A stretch of DNA of 64,000 nucleotides from Baylisascaris procyonis. Lineage: Eukaryota; Nematoda; Chromadorea; Rhabditida; Ascarididae. The first letter of the stretch is position 1; every line of letters begins with the position of its first letter. The position numbers were made by a program, and so were the translations under genes. Positions 51,701 through 63,992 of this stretch are shown here, piece by piece. Location of the stretch: positions 930,001 to 994,000 of the forward strand of contig JAZARR010000214.1 of NCBI GenBank assembly GCA_037389465.1. Direction: 5' to 3'. The notes beneath the pieces are model-generated. The model had not been told where the DNA came from, searched no databases, and was given only the letters and a program-made list of their open reading frames with translations.

Positions 51701-53118
51701 TAGAAAGGTGAACTTGTACGTATTGCTCAATAAAGCCGAGAATATGCACAAAAAAGTTGTGAAAACAGAGATCGAAAGAAGGATAGAAGAAAAAGAACAA
51801 CGTAAAAAAACAGAAAAATAAAACAAACATAATTAGTAGCTTGATCTTTATTACAAAAACTTAACAGTTTTAGTGATGTTACAGCACAGCGCACAATAAT
51901 AACCAAACTTCAGCAGTCGATTTGAACAGATGATAGTATTCTTGCAGTTAATCAAGTAAAAGAGCACTTACCTGCGATAAGGTGCTAGAGTGCCGAGTGT
52001 CATAATATAAAGCCGCTTAACGCCATCCTCAATATCAATACGACAACATACGCCCCCAACGACAATATCATTGAAGTAGGCCAACTTAGCCAACTCTCCC
52101 GCTGAGATAATCTCCTTATAAAACTTGTCGTTGTATGAAACTGGGAAGACCGCTTGATTTAGTCGCTTCAATTGCTGAAAATCACATTTGCTTGGCTGCT
52201 TATCGAGCGTTACTTCGTCCTTACCGAACTATAAGCGTCGCCTTTTTCATTGAATTAGTGTGGAATCCGTAACTGGAAATACGTTTATCCCAATGATGCG
52301 TCTCAAATTAACCATTCTTATTCATCAGTCTATGTTTATAATAACTTCGCAGAATTATGACTAGAATATTTCAACGACTTTGCAAATCCACCCACTGGAA
52401 GCATCTCACCTTTAAAAATCAGTACCTTATTTCAGCCTAGAAAATAGAGTGAAACATGCGCCCCATTATCAAAATCAAATAGTCGCAATTCATTCAGAAT
52501 ATATCAGAAACACAAGATGTCACAATATGCAATAAAACCAGCTGGAAATAAGAAAAAGCCTACTAGTGGAAAATATTAAATGAACAAACACTAGCCTCAC
52601 TCATTTGAAAGCAAAAGCGCCACATACCCGCATAGAGAAATTCCAGCTGGTCTTCACTTTTCAGGCTAATATATATCAGCGCCACTCCGAGACACTTTGG
52701 AACCTTGTGCTCACAACAATTTACCTACTGAATACATTGCAAACCATATTTCATTAGCTAGAAGCTCCACGTGGTCTACACCTTTAGGTGAATACTTCAT
52801 ACTCTATTTCTGTTCAACAAGACGCCTCGCTAATCATATCGCTTTAACTAGACGCGCATCCACTCCGGTACATGCTTCACGTAAACTATCCCCATTACGT
52901 GAATGCTTCTAGACTCTTCCTCGTTCTCCTGATGAAGGCTGAAGTGCGCGAGGCCTGACCTGTACGTTGTGATGTGTCACATCTCCAAGTTCCATGTCAC
53001 ATCTACCAACACAACGTCGCTCTGGAGAAGCATTCAAGTCGAGGTTTGACAGTTGCTCAGCCGGTGTCTGTTGCGCATCGTCAACTGCTGTCACAGACGG
53101 CGCCATCGACCAATACAT
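48718..53118 (-). CDS. naa50: N-alpha-acetyltransferase 50 (NAA50/San), four exons, complete
   Basis: GNAT-fold enzyme that acetylates protein N-termini beginning with Met. It works with the NatA complex at the ribosome and is needed for sister chromatid cohesion in flies and humans. Exons: 52995 (or 53118)-52960, 52174-51972, 50648-50561, 48852-48718. Phases agree. The short form is 153 residues, the human protein 169. Visible conserved features: MELGDVTHHN at the start, the substrate-pocket loop FPVSYND, LAYFND, LYIMTLG, the acetyl-CoA loop RRLGIG spanning exons 2-3, YLHVQ (catalytic His), NESALDFY, GFEIV and KYYKRIEP. The Phe-Pro-Val-Tyr, Tyr/Met, His and Tyr-Tyr residues known from the human structure are all present. 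The frame stays open upstream to an ATG at 53118, giving a possible 41-residue extension. I prefer the 52995 start because it aligns with the family. The 48853 acceptor (tttaaag) is less typical. Confidence 0.95.
50224..50333. repeat. Dispersed pair of a short A-rich repeat
   Basis: The string aaaaaaagaaacacacat occurs about 90 bp apart inside NAA50 intron 3. The second copy is also followed by agttaatgc, which matches sequence just upstream of it. Looks like a small local duplication. Confidence 0.55.
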
Positions 53119-53422
53119 AAAAAAGACATCGCTAAGTAATTACCAAAATATAAGTGGAAATGCGTGTCGGATGAGCTAATGCAGTTATACATTTTTTCGT
53201 CTCGCAATGCAGACCAATCGGTTCATGAAATGCCAAAAAACAATAAATCATAAAAGATGAAGCAAACATGAAATACTAACTATACGAAACGCTTCAGAAA
53301 TCTTTCGTAGATTGTCTATTTTGTACACCTCTTCCCTTCCCCCTCGGTTAGTGTAAAATGCAACTCAGCCGGTCATGCACACCATACCTTCAAGTGGTTG
53401 GGAAATTAAAATTACTGGACGA

Positions 53423-53998
53423 TCAGACGAGAAGAGAGACAGCATAGTCAAATGTTGGTAACTGGAGTCCAAATATTCCGAAAGAAACCGGACTCTGGTT
53501 GCTTGGAGCAACTTTCAAATTTTGGAGGCTGAAATTATAGAGAAAGTATCCGCGACTGTAGCGAAAATCACTGTGCTGCAATCCTTTTGCCACGGTATTT
53601 TTTACACGTTTAGCAAGAAGACAGTTCCGAGGGATGCCGTCTCAACCATCGTCTGTTCATATGAGGTCTTCCGAAACGTTAGCTGTATTTAGGTCCAAAA
53701 CAATGAGATTGTTTTTAGGTAGATCAGCCGCATCGCAGTCTGCCACGACCGAACAAACCTAATCCGACCTCTGATTGCCACTCTTCATGAACAACGCTCC
53801 ACCGATTTCGCCAAAAACAGGTGAATGCACTCCCGTAAACCTAAGCGAACAATTCTCAAATTCCAAGACTTCCGGAAAACAAGGACCGTCAAAAGTATTC
53901 TCAACGGCAACACCAGTAGACATGGCGCTGCCACAAAACGTTATCCAAAATTTTAGCGAACAACATCCTACCACTACAAATAGCATCACTGCGTGCAT
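53423..53998 (-). pseudogene. Intronless reading frame broken by three in-frame stops
   Basis: One minus-strand frame stays protein-like for 191 codons from an ATG at 53998, with a hydrophobic start (MHAVMLFVVVGCC), to TGA at 53423-53425. Segments include FDGPCFPEVLEFENCSLRF, NNLIVLDLNTANVSEDLI, SDFRYSRGYFLYNF and SPVSFGIFGLQLP. It is interrupted by TAG (53759-53761) and TGA (53657-53659 and 53642-53644). No frameshift is needed, and each stop is one change from TGG (Trp). The hydrophobic start and Cys pattern would suit a secreted or membrane protein, or part of a mobile element. I do not recognise the family. No target-site duplication or poly-A was seen. Confidence 0.5.
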
Positions 53999-56647
53999 GA
54001 ACAGGAAAGTCGTGCTCAGATTTATTACTGTGAGAACAGATTTCTTTTGAGAGAAATCAGATCTCAATTCCACGCACTGGAAAAAAAAACTCAATTCCCA
54101 TCAGACGCATCTTTTTATGTTTCATTGAGACAACTATCAGTCGAAAATTTTCATATATTAATCATTCAAATCTCAATATAAAATTCTTTTGTGGCATCAT
54201 ATTCCTTGATGTTCCCTAAAAACAAACATGGGGAAACTTTTCAACTGAAACCTCCTAGCATGTAATTATGAGCTAGTGAGAAAACAGTAACGCAAAATCC
54301 TCTCGCAAATCGGATTCACTACAAATGAACCGACGATACAACTCCGTCACAATTAAAGAATCAAATTTTGCATATCGCTTCAACGGAAAACAAGCAAAAC
54401 AAAACACTCCATAATTTTTATTGGTATTTCATGCTCTTTGTCTTTGTTCATCGATCAACTAACTATCCGTCTATTTAATTATATCGATAAAAGTGAACGA
54501 ATCAATCACAAACTTATTAGATAATATTTATATTTCGAATGAACGATTTCTTCGATGGAAGCAGTGGGCAAACAATTTAAATGAATTGTTTATCGGGGAT
54601 AGCATTCAGTGAACAATATTTGAATCTCTCATCAGCAATTCTCCTCCAAATCTGTCTCATCCAACTTCCGATAGAAAAAGGAGAAGTTCCAATTTACAAA
54701 TTGCAAATTCAAATTATAAAAAAAGTGCTGTAATCTTATGAAAATAGTAATGGAACAAGTTCATGGCCAATATGAAAGGAATTGAAAATACAACGCGATA
54801 ATGAGAGAAGATCAGGGAATGAAACACTTAAAGAATGGATATCAGAGATCTACGATGTGAATGTACATAAGTGAGGAAATACATAACAGAAGTGTGTTCA
54901 ACTTGGTCATTTTAAGTGTGAATAAAGTTCGAAGAGAAAAATCGTCGAAAAGATAGCAATTGGCATAGATACACATAGAAATACTCAACAATACTGCTGG
55001 AGGCTTGCAATAAAGTATGTATGAGCATATCTCATAAGGCAATTACACTACAACGACAATTGCACAAAGACATCAACTATACCGCTGCATTGGCAGTTTC
55101 AGTATAGAAAGAGACCTCTAAGTGAACAACTGAAGAGATCTTATCCATCTTCTTCCCCTTCTCCCCGCAAAATTGGGAGAACTAAGGTAACATTTCAAGT
55201 TCCCTCTCCATTTAGAATCTGAATATACAATCCTCGTTTAAGTAAAAACTCCTAATGCAACAGCTAATCTTGTCACATTTAATGCATATAAAACAGTACC
55301 AAACGAATGCTAAAATTCCAAGTTGACGAAAATCGATGAATATATTCACATCGAACTGATGGTCGTTCAACAGAACTCAGGATCATCCACAAATAAACCA
55401 CTGTTAATACTGGAGACTCCAGTGATGATCGTTCTTCGTTTAAGGGCTCTCAGGCTGTTCGCTTTAACTTAATGAAAACTTTTTTAAATGATTCTTTAAA
55501 AAAGCATTGAAAACGGTTAAATTATTTTAAAGCAATGACAAAACGGCACAATAAAAGCAGCAATATTCGGAAATACACTTCAACGAGGAAGCAGAGGCGC
55601 TCTCATGAGTGAGCATGAGCAACATGTACAACGGCAATGAGTTAAGCACGAGGATATTTGAATGTTTGCAACAAACGCAGCAACACCTCTTATTCCTTCC
55701 TCATTGAGCAATTGTCTATACGATTACTCTCCATACACTACATTTCCTTCACCTACTTTACTTACAATTTACATCCACCAATGCGCGACCGTCGTCTCTA
55801 ATTTGTGCTGATGGGAAGTGTCTAGATGAAAGGCTATATCAGAGGCATTGTATGAAATTGTATCAGGCTATATCAGATTCTGGGTTTGGAAATAGAGGAT
55901 AAAGATATCAAAAATCTTTGCAATTGTATTTTCACATGGCATTGTCCAGATGAAGAAATTGCATATTTGATTTCCTCAACGCAAATATAATCGAATAAAA
56001 ACAAACTGACCAGAAATCTAGAGAAAAGTTTCTCTCACACAATAGTGAAACTAAATTCCATTCTATTCTACAGTTTCGGAGACGGATCGGGGAGGATAGG
56101 AAGCTCCTATTTTACGTTTCGCCTTAGCTGAGGCTCCGATAAAGGCTGAAACAAGAATAAGAACCGAAGAGATATGAACGATTATCATCGTAAATCATAG
56201 CAACAAAAATCGATAATCAACTATGTACATATGCAAGAAACGTTATGAAACGAAATATCGCAAATTAAGTCCAATTCATTCAACGAAATATTATAGACCT
56301 CTAATCAAAATGTCTCAACACTTTATCGGATATTCGTGTCGGATGGGAAAACCCAGTTTTTACATTTTCCTCTTCCACGCAACAAATGTAAAGTGGACGG
56401 AGAGGCAAAAAGACTCGAGACCCTATCCCAATCTTCAAAAATGCATGTAAAGGAAAAGATGGAGTGGAAAAGGGAAAGCGGAGGTGATCATCAACCATAT
56501 CCCACAAAATGATCAATGTTTAAAAAAATACCGAATCATACCGATATAAATTCAAACTGAAAAACAGATACACACTTCTGGGTGAATATTCTCTCCTGCC
56601 TCCAGTGAAATAAATTAGAAAGCAAAAAACGATGACTGCATTTTAGC
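53999..56647. other. Intergenic stretch, no supported gene
   Basis: AT-rich DNA with only short open frames. The frame of the decayed 53423-53998 sequence may extend a little upstream (to about 54094), but without a clear start. The 3' untranslated region of the next gene (stop at 56648) should lie here. No repeats or RNA genes were recognised. Confidence 0.45.
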
Positions 56648-58606
56648 TCACAGAAGACTTTTTGATGAAACATTCACTGCTGCAAACGACTCGGCCAGTT
56701 GTTCTCTGAGCAGATCAGTCGCCATTTCCTCTTTGATAGACTCTTCGATCGGTTCAAAATTACGCCATCTATCTTGATCACGGTATAGCTGGTCCATTAC
56801 AAGCTTCGTGAGTGCATATTTCTCAGGACAGAAGTTTAGATCATTATCACGAGAAATAGTCTCCCACCGAGATTTTCTCATCGGTTTATCGTTGTCTGAA
56901 ATTCTCTCAAATCAACGAAAATAAATTTCGAAATATGTTCAGGAATAATTGATGCCTCTAATAAAGTCATGATATTTTTCTAAATTTACAATATTACTAA
57001 GTGTTCCCTTCAGGATCTATATTCTATTTTCAAGATTATGGAAAAATTTCAGCTCAAATTTAATTGACAAATAATGAAAAGAAAAGCTCACAACAGACAA
57101 CGATAAGAAGTGAAATATGATGAAAGTAATAAGTTTTTATTATACTATGCACTGGGATTTGTAATTCCAGTGTAATTCCAGTAATAAGTTTGTAATTTCT
57201 GTAGCTCAACGGATGAGCTACAAAAAATGCTGATGGAATTGGACAGGGAAGATGCAAAAATCGGTCTGAAGGTCAACAAAACTAAAACCAAGTTCATGAA
57301 ATTAAAAGACTTGCCTCGCGATGGAATAAAACTTGGCAACGAGCATATAGAAGAAGTGCAAAGCTACGTTTACTTGGGACAAGCAGTCAGGATGGATAAC
57401 GATCTGAAGGAAGAAATCACTAGAAGACAAAGAGCCACCTGGAGTAAATTCAAAGAAATATCTGATGTCCTAAAATCAAAATTCAAGCGAGAAACGAAAG
57501 CAAAACTGTTCAATTCTACAGCCTTGAAAGCAATGACATACGGTAGCGAAACCTGAGCGCTAACAGCCGCAGAAGAGAAAAAACTACAAACAACACAACG
57601 AGCAATGGAGAGATCAATGCTCGGGATATCGCTCCGCGATAAAGTGAAAAACGAAGTGATAAGGCAAAGAACGTTGCTGAAGGACGTAGTAATTGAATAC
57701 AAGTTAAACAAATTACGCTGGGCCGGCCATGTTGCACGCAAAGATGACGATAGGTGGAGAGCCAGAATACTGCACTGGTGCCCAAGAGATCGCAAAAGAC
57801 CCAGAGGAAGGCCACCACGCAGATGGGAAGATTTTCTCAAGACAAATGTAGGAACAACGTGGAGAAGAAAAGCAGTAGACAGATCGTTATGGAAGGGCAT
57901 CGTGCGGAAAGTCGTCACGGGACTGTCTGTTGCGACAGGGACATCTCGTTGAATAACGACTTCTAAGCAATCTAAGTAAGTAAATAATACTATGCACTTA
58001 TTTTTATCAATGGGAGTCGTAGTGATTAAATGATAAATGAATGGGAAATGAGACTAAACTTTCTAGAATTTTGAACGATAATCTACTTTTTCGATTTACT
58101 TTACTAAAAACATTCGAGTTTATTATAAATGAAAAACCTGAAGGGTAATAAGCAGGTCTTATTGAGCCATAAAGAAATACTTCACTAGGAAAAATGTTGC
58201 AATAAGTTTAATGCTCACTCAGCATCTCAGTACTGAGCTGCCATTATCAGTTGTTATACATCAAATGATGACAAATTGAGGACGAGTTTCAACACCTAAG
58301 TGTGTGAAATCAGCGAAAGCGAACAAGACTTTCTTTGCGATCTTCATTTCTGGATCCAAAACCTAAGAATTGGCGCTTTCGATATTATTGATGAAGGAAA
58401 AAGTTTACAAACAGCTCACCTGGATAGAGCACACTGAATACTTCATTTCGCAAAATAGCTTTCAATTCGAATATATCCTGTGGTGGAGGGGGCACCCCAT
58501 GACTCATCCATACATTATGCAGATCCCTCTGAAAGGTTCTTTGAGCAACTGCACAACATGCATCAGCTATCATCTGCCTGAAAATAAATAAATAAATAAA
58601 TAACAC

Positions 58607-58682
<76 letters not shown>

Positions 58683-61600
58683 GCTCCTTGCGCTATACAT
58701 ATAAAGCATAATGTCGTTCAGAGACTCAAAATGAACGATAAACCGCAATATTCAACCGCACGCACATAAAACTTCACAGTCACTGTTTGCAAATTAATCC
58801 TAGAAATACTCGTGGACGCAAAATTAATACACACTCATCATAATGCATTTGTATAAATATATACAAAATGTGCTAAAATAATACCGTACGAAAATCACTG
58901 CAGAAAAAAGAACGATTCTCCAAAAGGTACTTATTATACAATAATTATCTTGCACGGAACCCATTATTAATTAATCACTTAAAATAGTTGAAAGAAATCG
59001 ATTCCGATCAAAACAATCTCCAACCAACAAACCAACAAACTGACCTGTGGGCAGTTCTCGCCGGATGTTCACCGACTTCAGTCGCATCCACTTCGATTTG
59101 CAAATCCTCTCCCGCACTAAACATATTCCAAACACGTTCTGCATATTCACCAATAAGGGCGCGCACTTCATCCGGATCATCACAATAAAATCTGAATAAT
59201 AATGAAACCTTAAAGATCGAAGTTTTATGTGGCAAACTGCAAACTACAATCCTTAAATGAACATGCAGCGTGAACAAATCTCAAAAATCGACTGCATTTT
59301 GAGTGGTCAACGGTCAAGATGATTTGATATTTATATCAATGGCAATACACCGATGGTTGATTTCACAGTTGGAAAATTCTCATTAAAAATTGGGCAGAAA
59401 CAATGGACAAAAAGAAAAATGAACATAAACTCGAATATACCTCTCTTGAGTATCAGCAACAATGTCGGATGTCCTCTTGATATAGTGCTTAGGAAGTGGA
59501 GTATCACATGTTAAGTCGGGCAAGACCAGAGGTCGGTTACCATGCAATGTTGGGTCGGTAACTTCCACTTCGGATTTTGTTTCTTCATCGGCGTTCATTT
59601 CACTCAAATCAAGCGGCGTAATATTGAAAAGATTCTTCGGCTGAAAATATAAAAACTCAAACGTTTAACAGACAAAGTAAACAGCGATTAGAGCATTTCG
59701 GGAAATTACGTCACAGGCGAAACGAGTGGGACGATTTTTCTATTTTGGTGGAGAAATCCCTTTTTTTCAGTAAATAAACAGTTTTTATTAGCCGAAAAGT
59801 TTCTGGCATAAAAAGGACGACAATGGAGAACCTTCCCTTTCTTCCCCCTTCTCTGTTCTCGTAGTAGTTTATAGTGACCGTGCCAAGCTGGATACTTCTT
59901 ATACTTATTTTTTATGAATGTATCGCATCAAAATGCTACCTACACTCAACTACATCTAAAATTGCAGTTGAGCGATGATGCATTCTTGCAAAGTGGCACT
60001 ATTTACAGCACAGTAACTACCTGAACGAAAATTAAAGCACATCAGAGCAGAAAAAGCAATCTTAAAGGGATGATCAACACCAACCTCAGCGATATTATTC
60101 AAATCATAGGTTGCATCGCCCATCCACGAATGTTCCGACCATGAATTCCTCACTGTGCTTTCTTTCTCTGTTTGATTCGCATCCAACTCGGTGTCTGCGG
60201 GAATACTCTCAGCCAATGATGCATTCGCCTCGTCCAGAGATGCAGATGTTCTTTTCTCAGCAAAAATCGACAACATTGTACTCAATGAGTCGTTAAGCGA
60301 CTCTTCCACAAGAAATCTGCTCAGTGAAGAAGCTATTCGAGCATCTTTTCGCTGAAAAACAATAATCACTGCCAATATTTAGGTCAGTTGAACTTAGTGA
60401 ACACTATTTGGATTGCAAGTCTACAATGGCGGTGAGAATAAAACCAAGTGTTGCCTTTCAGCTTCTTCTACTACTCGCCAGCCTATTGCAACAACTTAGC
60501 AAGAAAATATCTACGAGCAGCATCCACTCTTTCTACGTTCAACTGTATTCGATTGAGATCCTCCTATCATAGTATAGGGGATTGATGCAAGTAGGCGAGT
60601 TACAACTTCAATGTTTATCTAGACGCTGCTTTGTTCAACATTTTGCTTCAGGAAGCTACAGTGCACCGAATATAGACTTGCGTTTATTAAATAGTAGAGA
60701 AGCAAACAAGCAAATAACACCTACAGGGCTTTGGGAGGTGCTCGTTGGAGTTCGTGGAGTGCGATTGTGAGGAGGCATCGTTGTTGCAAAACGTGAGATC
60801 AGTGGTGAACGAGGCGAGTTCAATGGACTCAACGACAATGAAAAACGTTTCCTCTTCTCTCGAATCTACGAAAAAAATTTACTCCATTAAAAAACAGAAC
60901 GAAATTGAAGCACAACTGGAAAACATTTCTTGATGTTCTCTCGATTTAAGATGGGTGATATTGTTTACTATCAGTTTCTACAAATAAATTCAGCTTCTTT
61001 GCTTGAAAAAATCGTCGAAGATTTAGTTGATTAGATAAGTTTTCATAGAAAAGCTCAATTAATGTATAAATTTTCCAAGCCAATTTAATCGATACAATTA
61101 ACGACCTGTGAAATTCTCACATTAAAACATTTCCCATCAGCAATGTTCAACAACCGTTAAGCTGGAAAATGTCGCATATCCGTTGTCGTAGGAATTATAC
61201 AGCTACTAGTTTCTAGCCTTAACGCAAACAAGGACCTGGGATTGGTCTCCTCTTCTGGGTATCAACTGCATTTCATTTGCGCTATGATCGAGATATTTCT
61301 ATGGCCACAGCTTGTTGGTGGTAGACCAATGTGCTTTCCTATTTTTAATGGGATTCTTTGTTAGTTACACTCCGAGATCCTATATTATCCTATATATTAT
61401 TTATAGAACATTATATCAACCAAATATTCGGAGGTGTGAAATGATATATTAGCGAACGCTTCCTATCACACATGAAAGCAATTAACGGTCAATAAAACAA
61501 ACCGCCGAATGTGACCCGGATTCCTCACTTTGAGTTCGTTCCTTTCCAAACGATGGTGGTCGCTGAAATCGAATCTATTACCATGACAAGTGAAGAGGAC

Positions 61601-63992
61601 GCATGCTAATAAATCCAATGAAGTATGACCAACTACAGCCACAATCTTATATAAGGCATTTGAATAGTGCTGACAATTTAAACCACCAGACGTATCCCCT
61701 AGCAAGTGGTATATAATAACCGAAGATGACAGCGTTGTTACAAAAGATTATGAAGACGCAGGTGATATAAGGTTCTCATCTACGATCAGATGACGGTTTC
61801 AATATCACAAAATCACATCACTAGTACACATTGTACCTAACAACCTGTTGAAATCTGTTAAGCTAATTCGTGTTAAAGCATTATAATCCCTGATTTACGG
61901 AATTACTTACAAGTGCAGAATCAGCATATCATAACCTGCTCGCTATACATAAGAACTCAATCATTCAGGAATGGTGGATTCATACCGTGAAGCTCATAGC
62001 TGAATCGTTGAGGTCATCTGTTACCAGCTCGGGACTGCGAGCGAGGATAAGCAAGTTGTCCTGAAACAATCATGTTGAATTCCAGTTCAATTTGATCATA
62101 TCATCAAAAATTTCTGCAAAACAAGTAGTAAACCTTTTTAGAGAAAGGGGACATTATTACTTTTAACCGTAAAGTCCAACGATCACAAAATACTATAATG
62201 AAACTCGAAAATCATCGAAAAAATTGAAGTTAACGCCAGTGATATCAAGGAATCCAGAGGTAGTAAGCTGGTACTAATGTAGACCACACCGCATCCGTTA
62301 CAACAAAAAATCAGTAAATTTCTTCCTTCCAGTCTCCGTATAAAACCGCTTTCGTTTTCCTGCATGACTTATACATGATATCATGCAATTTGCATAAGCG
62401 GCATGTCTAAAGCGTCATTCCACTACATATGAGTGATGTGCACATTTTTCTTGATGATACGAGGAAAGCCGGAATAACAGAAGAAATTATTTTATCATTT
62501 GTTCTTCCACAACAATACCGTTGCACTATTACGAAAAAGACATCATCAAATGATCTCCACCAGAAGAGTCCTCTCAGGACCTAGAGGGGGGGGGGTAAGG
62601 TAATTTTAAGAAGTATGAGATAAAAGATTCGATAATAAGAATTGCCTTTATCCTCAAAAAAGAACAAACACTAACCTCTGCATTGATCCCCACATCGAAT
62701 TTCGCCACTGAGGTCACTGAAATCAGACGCTTTCATATCACAAAATTCAAAAAATGTGAACTTGAGAATTAGGTCTAAATCTCCCCCCCCCCCAAAAAAA
62801 AAAAACTACATAAACAAGAGACAATCAAAATTCTTTGTGAGCACAACCTTCCAAATTTTCCTTCTTCCCTCTCCCTTAAAGCAAAGTGGTTTCTTCAGAG
62901 ATAATTTGGTCTAAAAGAGTCTCAGAAGAAACCACATTTGCAAAAGAGCATTTCAGCACGACTAATACCATATGCTACGAAAAGTGCAAGAAGATATCCA
63001 ATATACAATCATGGAACTCCTATTATAGCGCTATATTTTTTAGTCTGTTATGCCGAAACTCCAATCGTCATCAATAAAGAGAACGCCGCTCAGTTTGCAT
63101 CAATCGATCGAGTTTTAAAGGTCAAACAACGCCACACAAAATCAACAGAATCACAAAAAACATTGAAAAGAAACAAAAGTGACATCATATTCGAATGATT
63201 CTTTGGGTTACTTCTCCTTCAACAATGCTTACAGTTACTATACCTATAGGCTTTAACTTAATCCCTTCAAATAAAAACTTCTTTGCTCGTTTTCAAACGT
63301 GTTACAAGACGAAATGAGCACGACACGTCGCTCGAGCAGCAGATATCTAAAGATTTTTACTTGTATCGGACCAAGTCATGCCTAAGACAGTGTCGACCTC
63401 TGGGATACCCTCTAGAAAAAGGAAAGATGTCTTCTACGATGGGGAAGGCAATCAATAAAGGAGAGCATGAAGAAAGAAACTGTAAAGATAGACGATACGT
63501 AAATACCGGCTGATAACCAATTTGGATAGGTATAGGGGACTTTCACCGGCAGCATAAGTGCAGACAGATCGCTATCCTGTGCCTCCCACTCTTCCTAGAA
63601 TTCCAGAAGTTGCTTTAAGGCAGTAAACCCCATTAACCACTTATCATGGAACTCGCAGAATAGCTATTCCAATATCTGAAATGCAAAAAACTGTAGCGAT
63701 AGCGGCGTCTCTGTTAGAGAAGGACAAAGGCCTTCTAATCGACCCTCCCTCTTATCTTCCTCCTCTCCCATCCTCCAACAGAACCTTTCCTAGCCCAGCT
63801 CTTAAACAGATCGCATGAAAACTCCATCTTAAATGCATCCAAATAACTACGAAACATACCATTTTGTTCGATGACTGCAGAGCTGCCTCGTTCCGTGATA
63901 TCACCATCAATTAGTTGATCGCTAGTCCCTAGCGTGATTTCCTCTAAGAGCGTTGCTAGAACAGTACGAAACAATATCATTAAGCCATCCTT
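56648..63992 (-). CDS. C-terminal part of a large unidentified protein, eight exons, 5' end outside the window
   Basis: Exons (5' to 3'): 63992-63860, 62716-62676, 62060-61986, 60351-60085, 59640-59441, 59191-59045, 58577-58420, 56895-56648. All phases agree, giving 422 residues and a TGA at 56648-56650. The first exon starts at an acceptor (cgtatag) eight bases from the edge, so the gene continues outside. The protein is acidic and probably helical. It carries repeated short motifs such as LVEESLNDSLSTML, then EYAERVWNMFSAGEDL, QMIADACCAVAQRTF, VPPPPQDIFELKAIL and a tail with LVMDQLYRDQDRWRNF and MATDLLREQL. The W..F..E...I..E.A..L pattern near the end recalls C-termini of large centrosomal or microtubule scaffolds (CEP350, DUF4378 proteins), but this is from memory and weak. 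No transmembrane segments were seen. Confidence 0.8.
57154..57986 (+). mobile_element. 5'-truncated RTE-like non-LTR retrotransposon insertion
   Basis: About 250 codons of reverse transcriptase C-terminal region on the plus strand, inside the last intron of the gene above and opposite to it. Recognisable text: GLKVNKTKTKFM, YVYLGQAV, MTYGSET, LRWAGHVAR, GRPPRRWEDF. This is the usual end of RTE-type elements common in hookworm genomes. The frame has one stop, TGA at 57554-57556, exactly where the family has Trp (SET-W-AL). It otherwise runs to TGA after 57949. The 3' end is a short TAAG-type repeat (57964-57984). The 12-mer atactatgcact flanks the insertion at 57142-57153 and 57987-57998, a target-site duplication. 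It lacks the endonuclease and most of the reverse transcriptase, so it is dead. Confidence 0.88.
58602..58680. repeat. Long (TA)n microsatellite
   Basis: About 35 TA units (58609-58679), preceded by a short (AAAT)n run (58581-58600). It lies just upstream of the acceptor of the 58577-58420 exon, within the intron. Likely length-polymorphic. Confidence 0.95.

Noticed and set aside
57370..57918. 182-codon minus-strand frame opposite the retrotransposon.
   Set aside because: Antisense shadow of the RTE reverse transcriptase, which carries all the diagnostic motifs on the plus strand.
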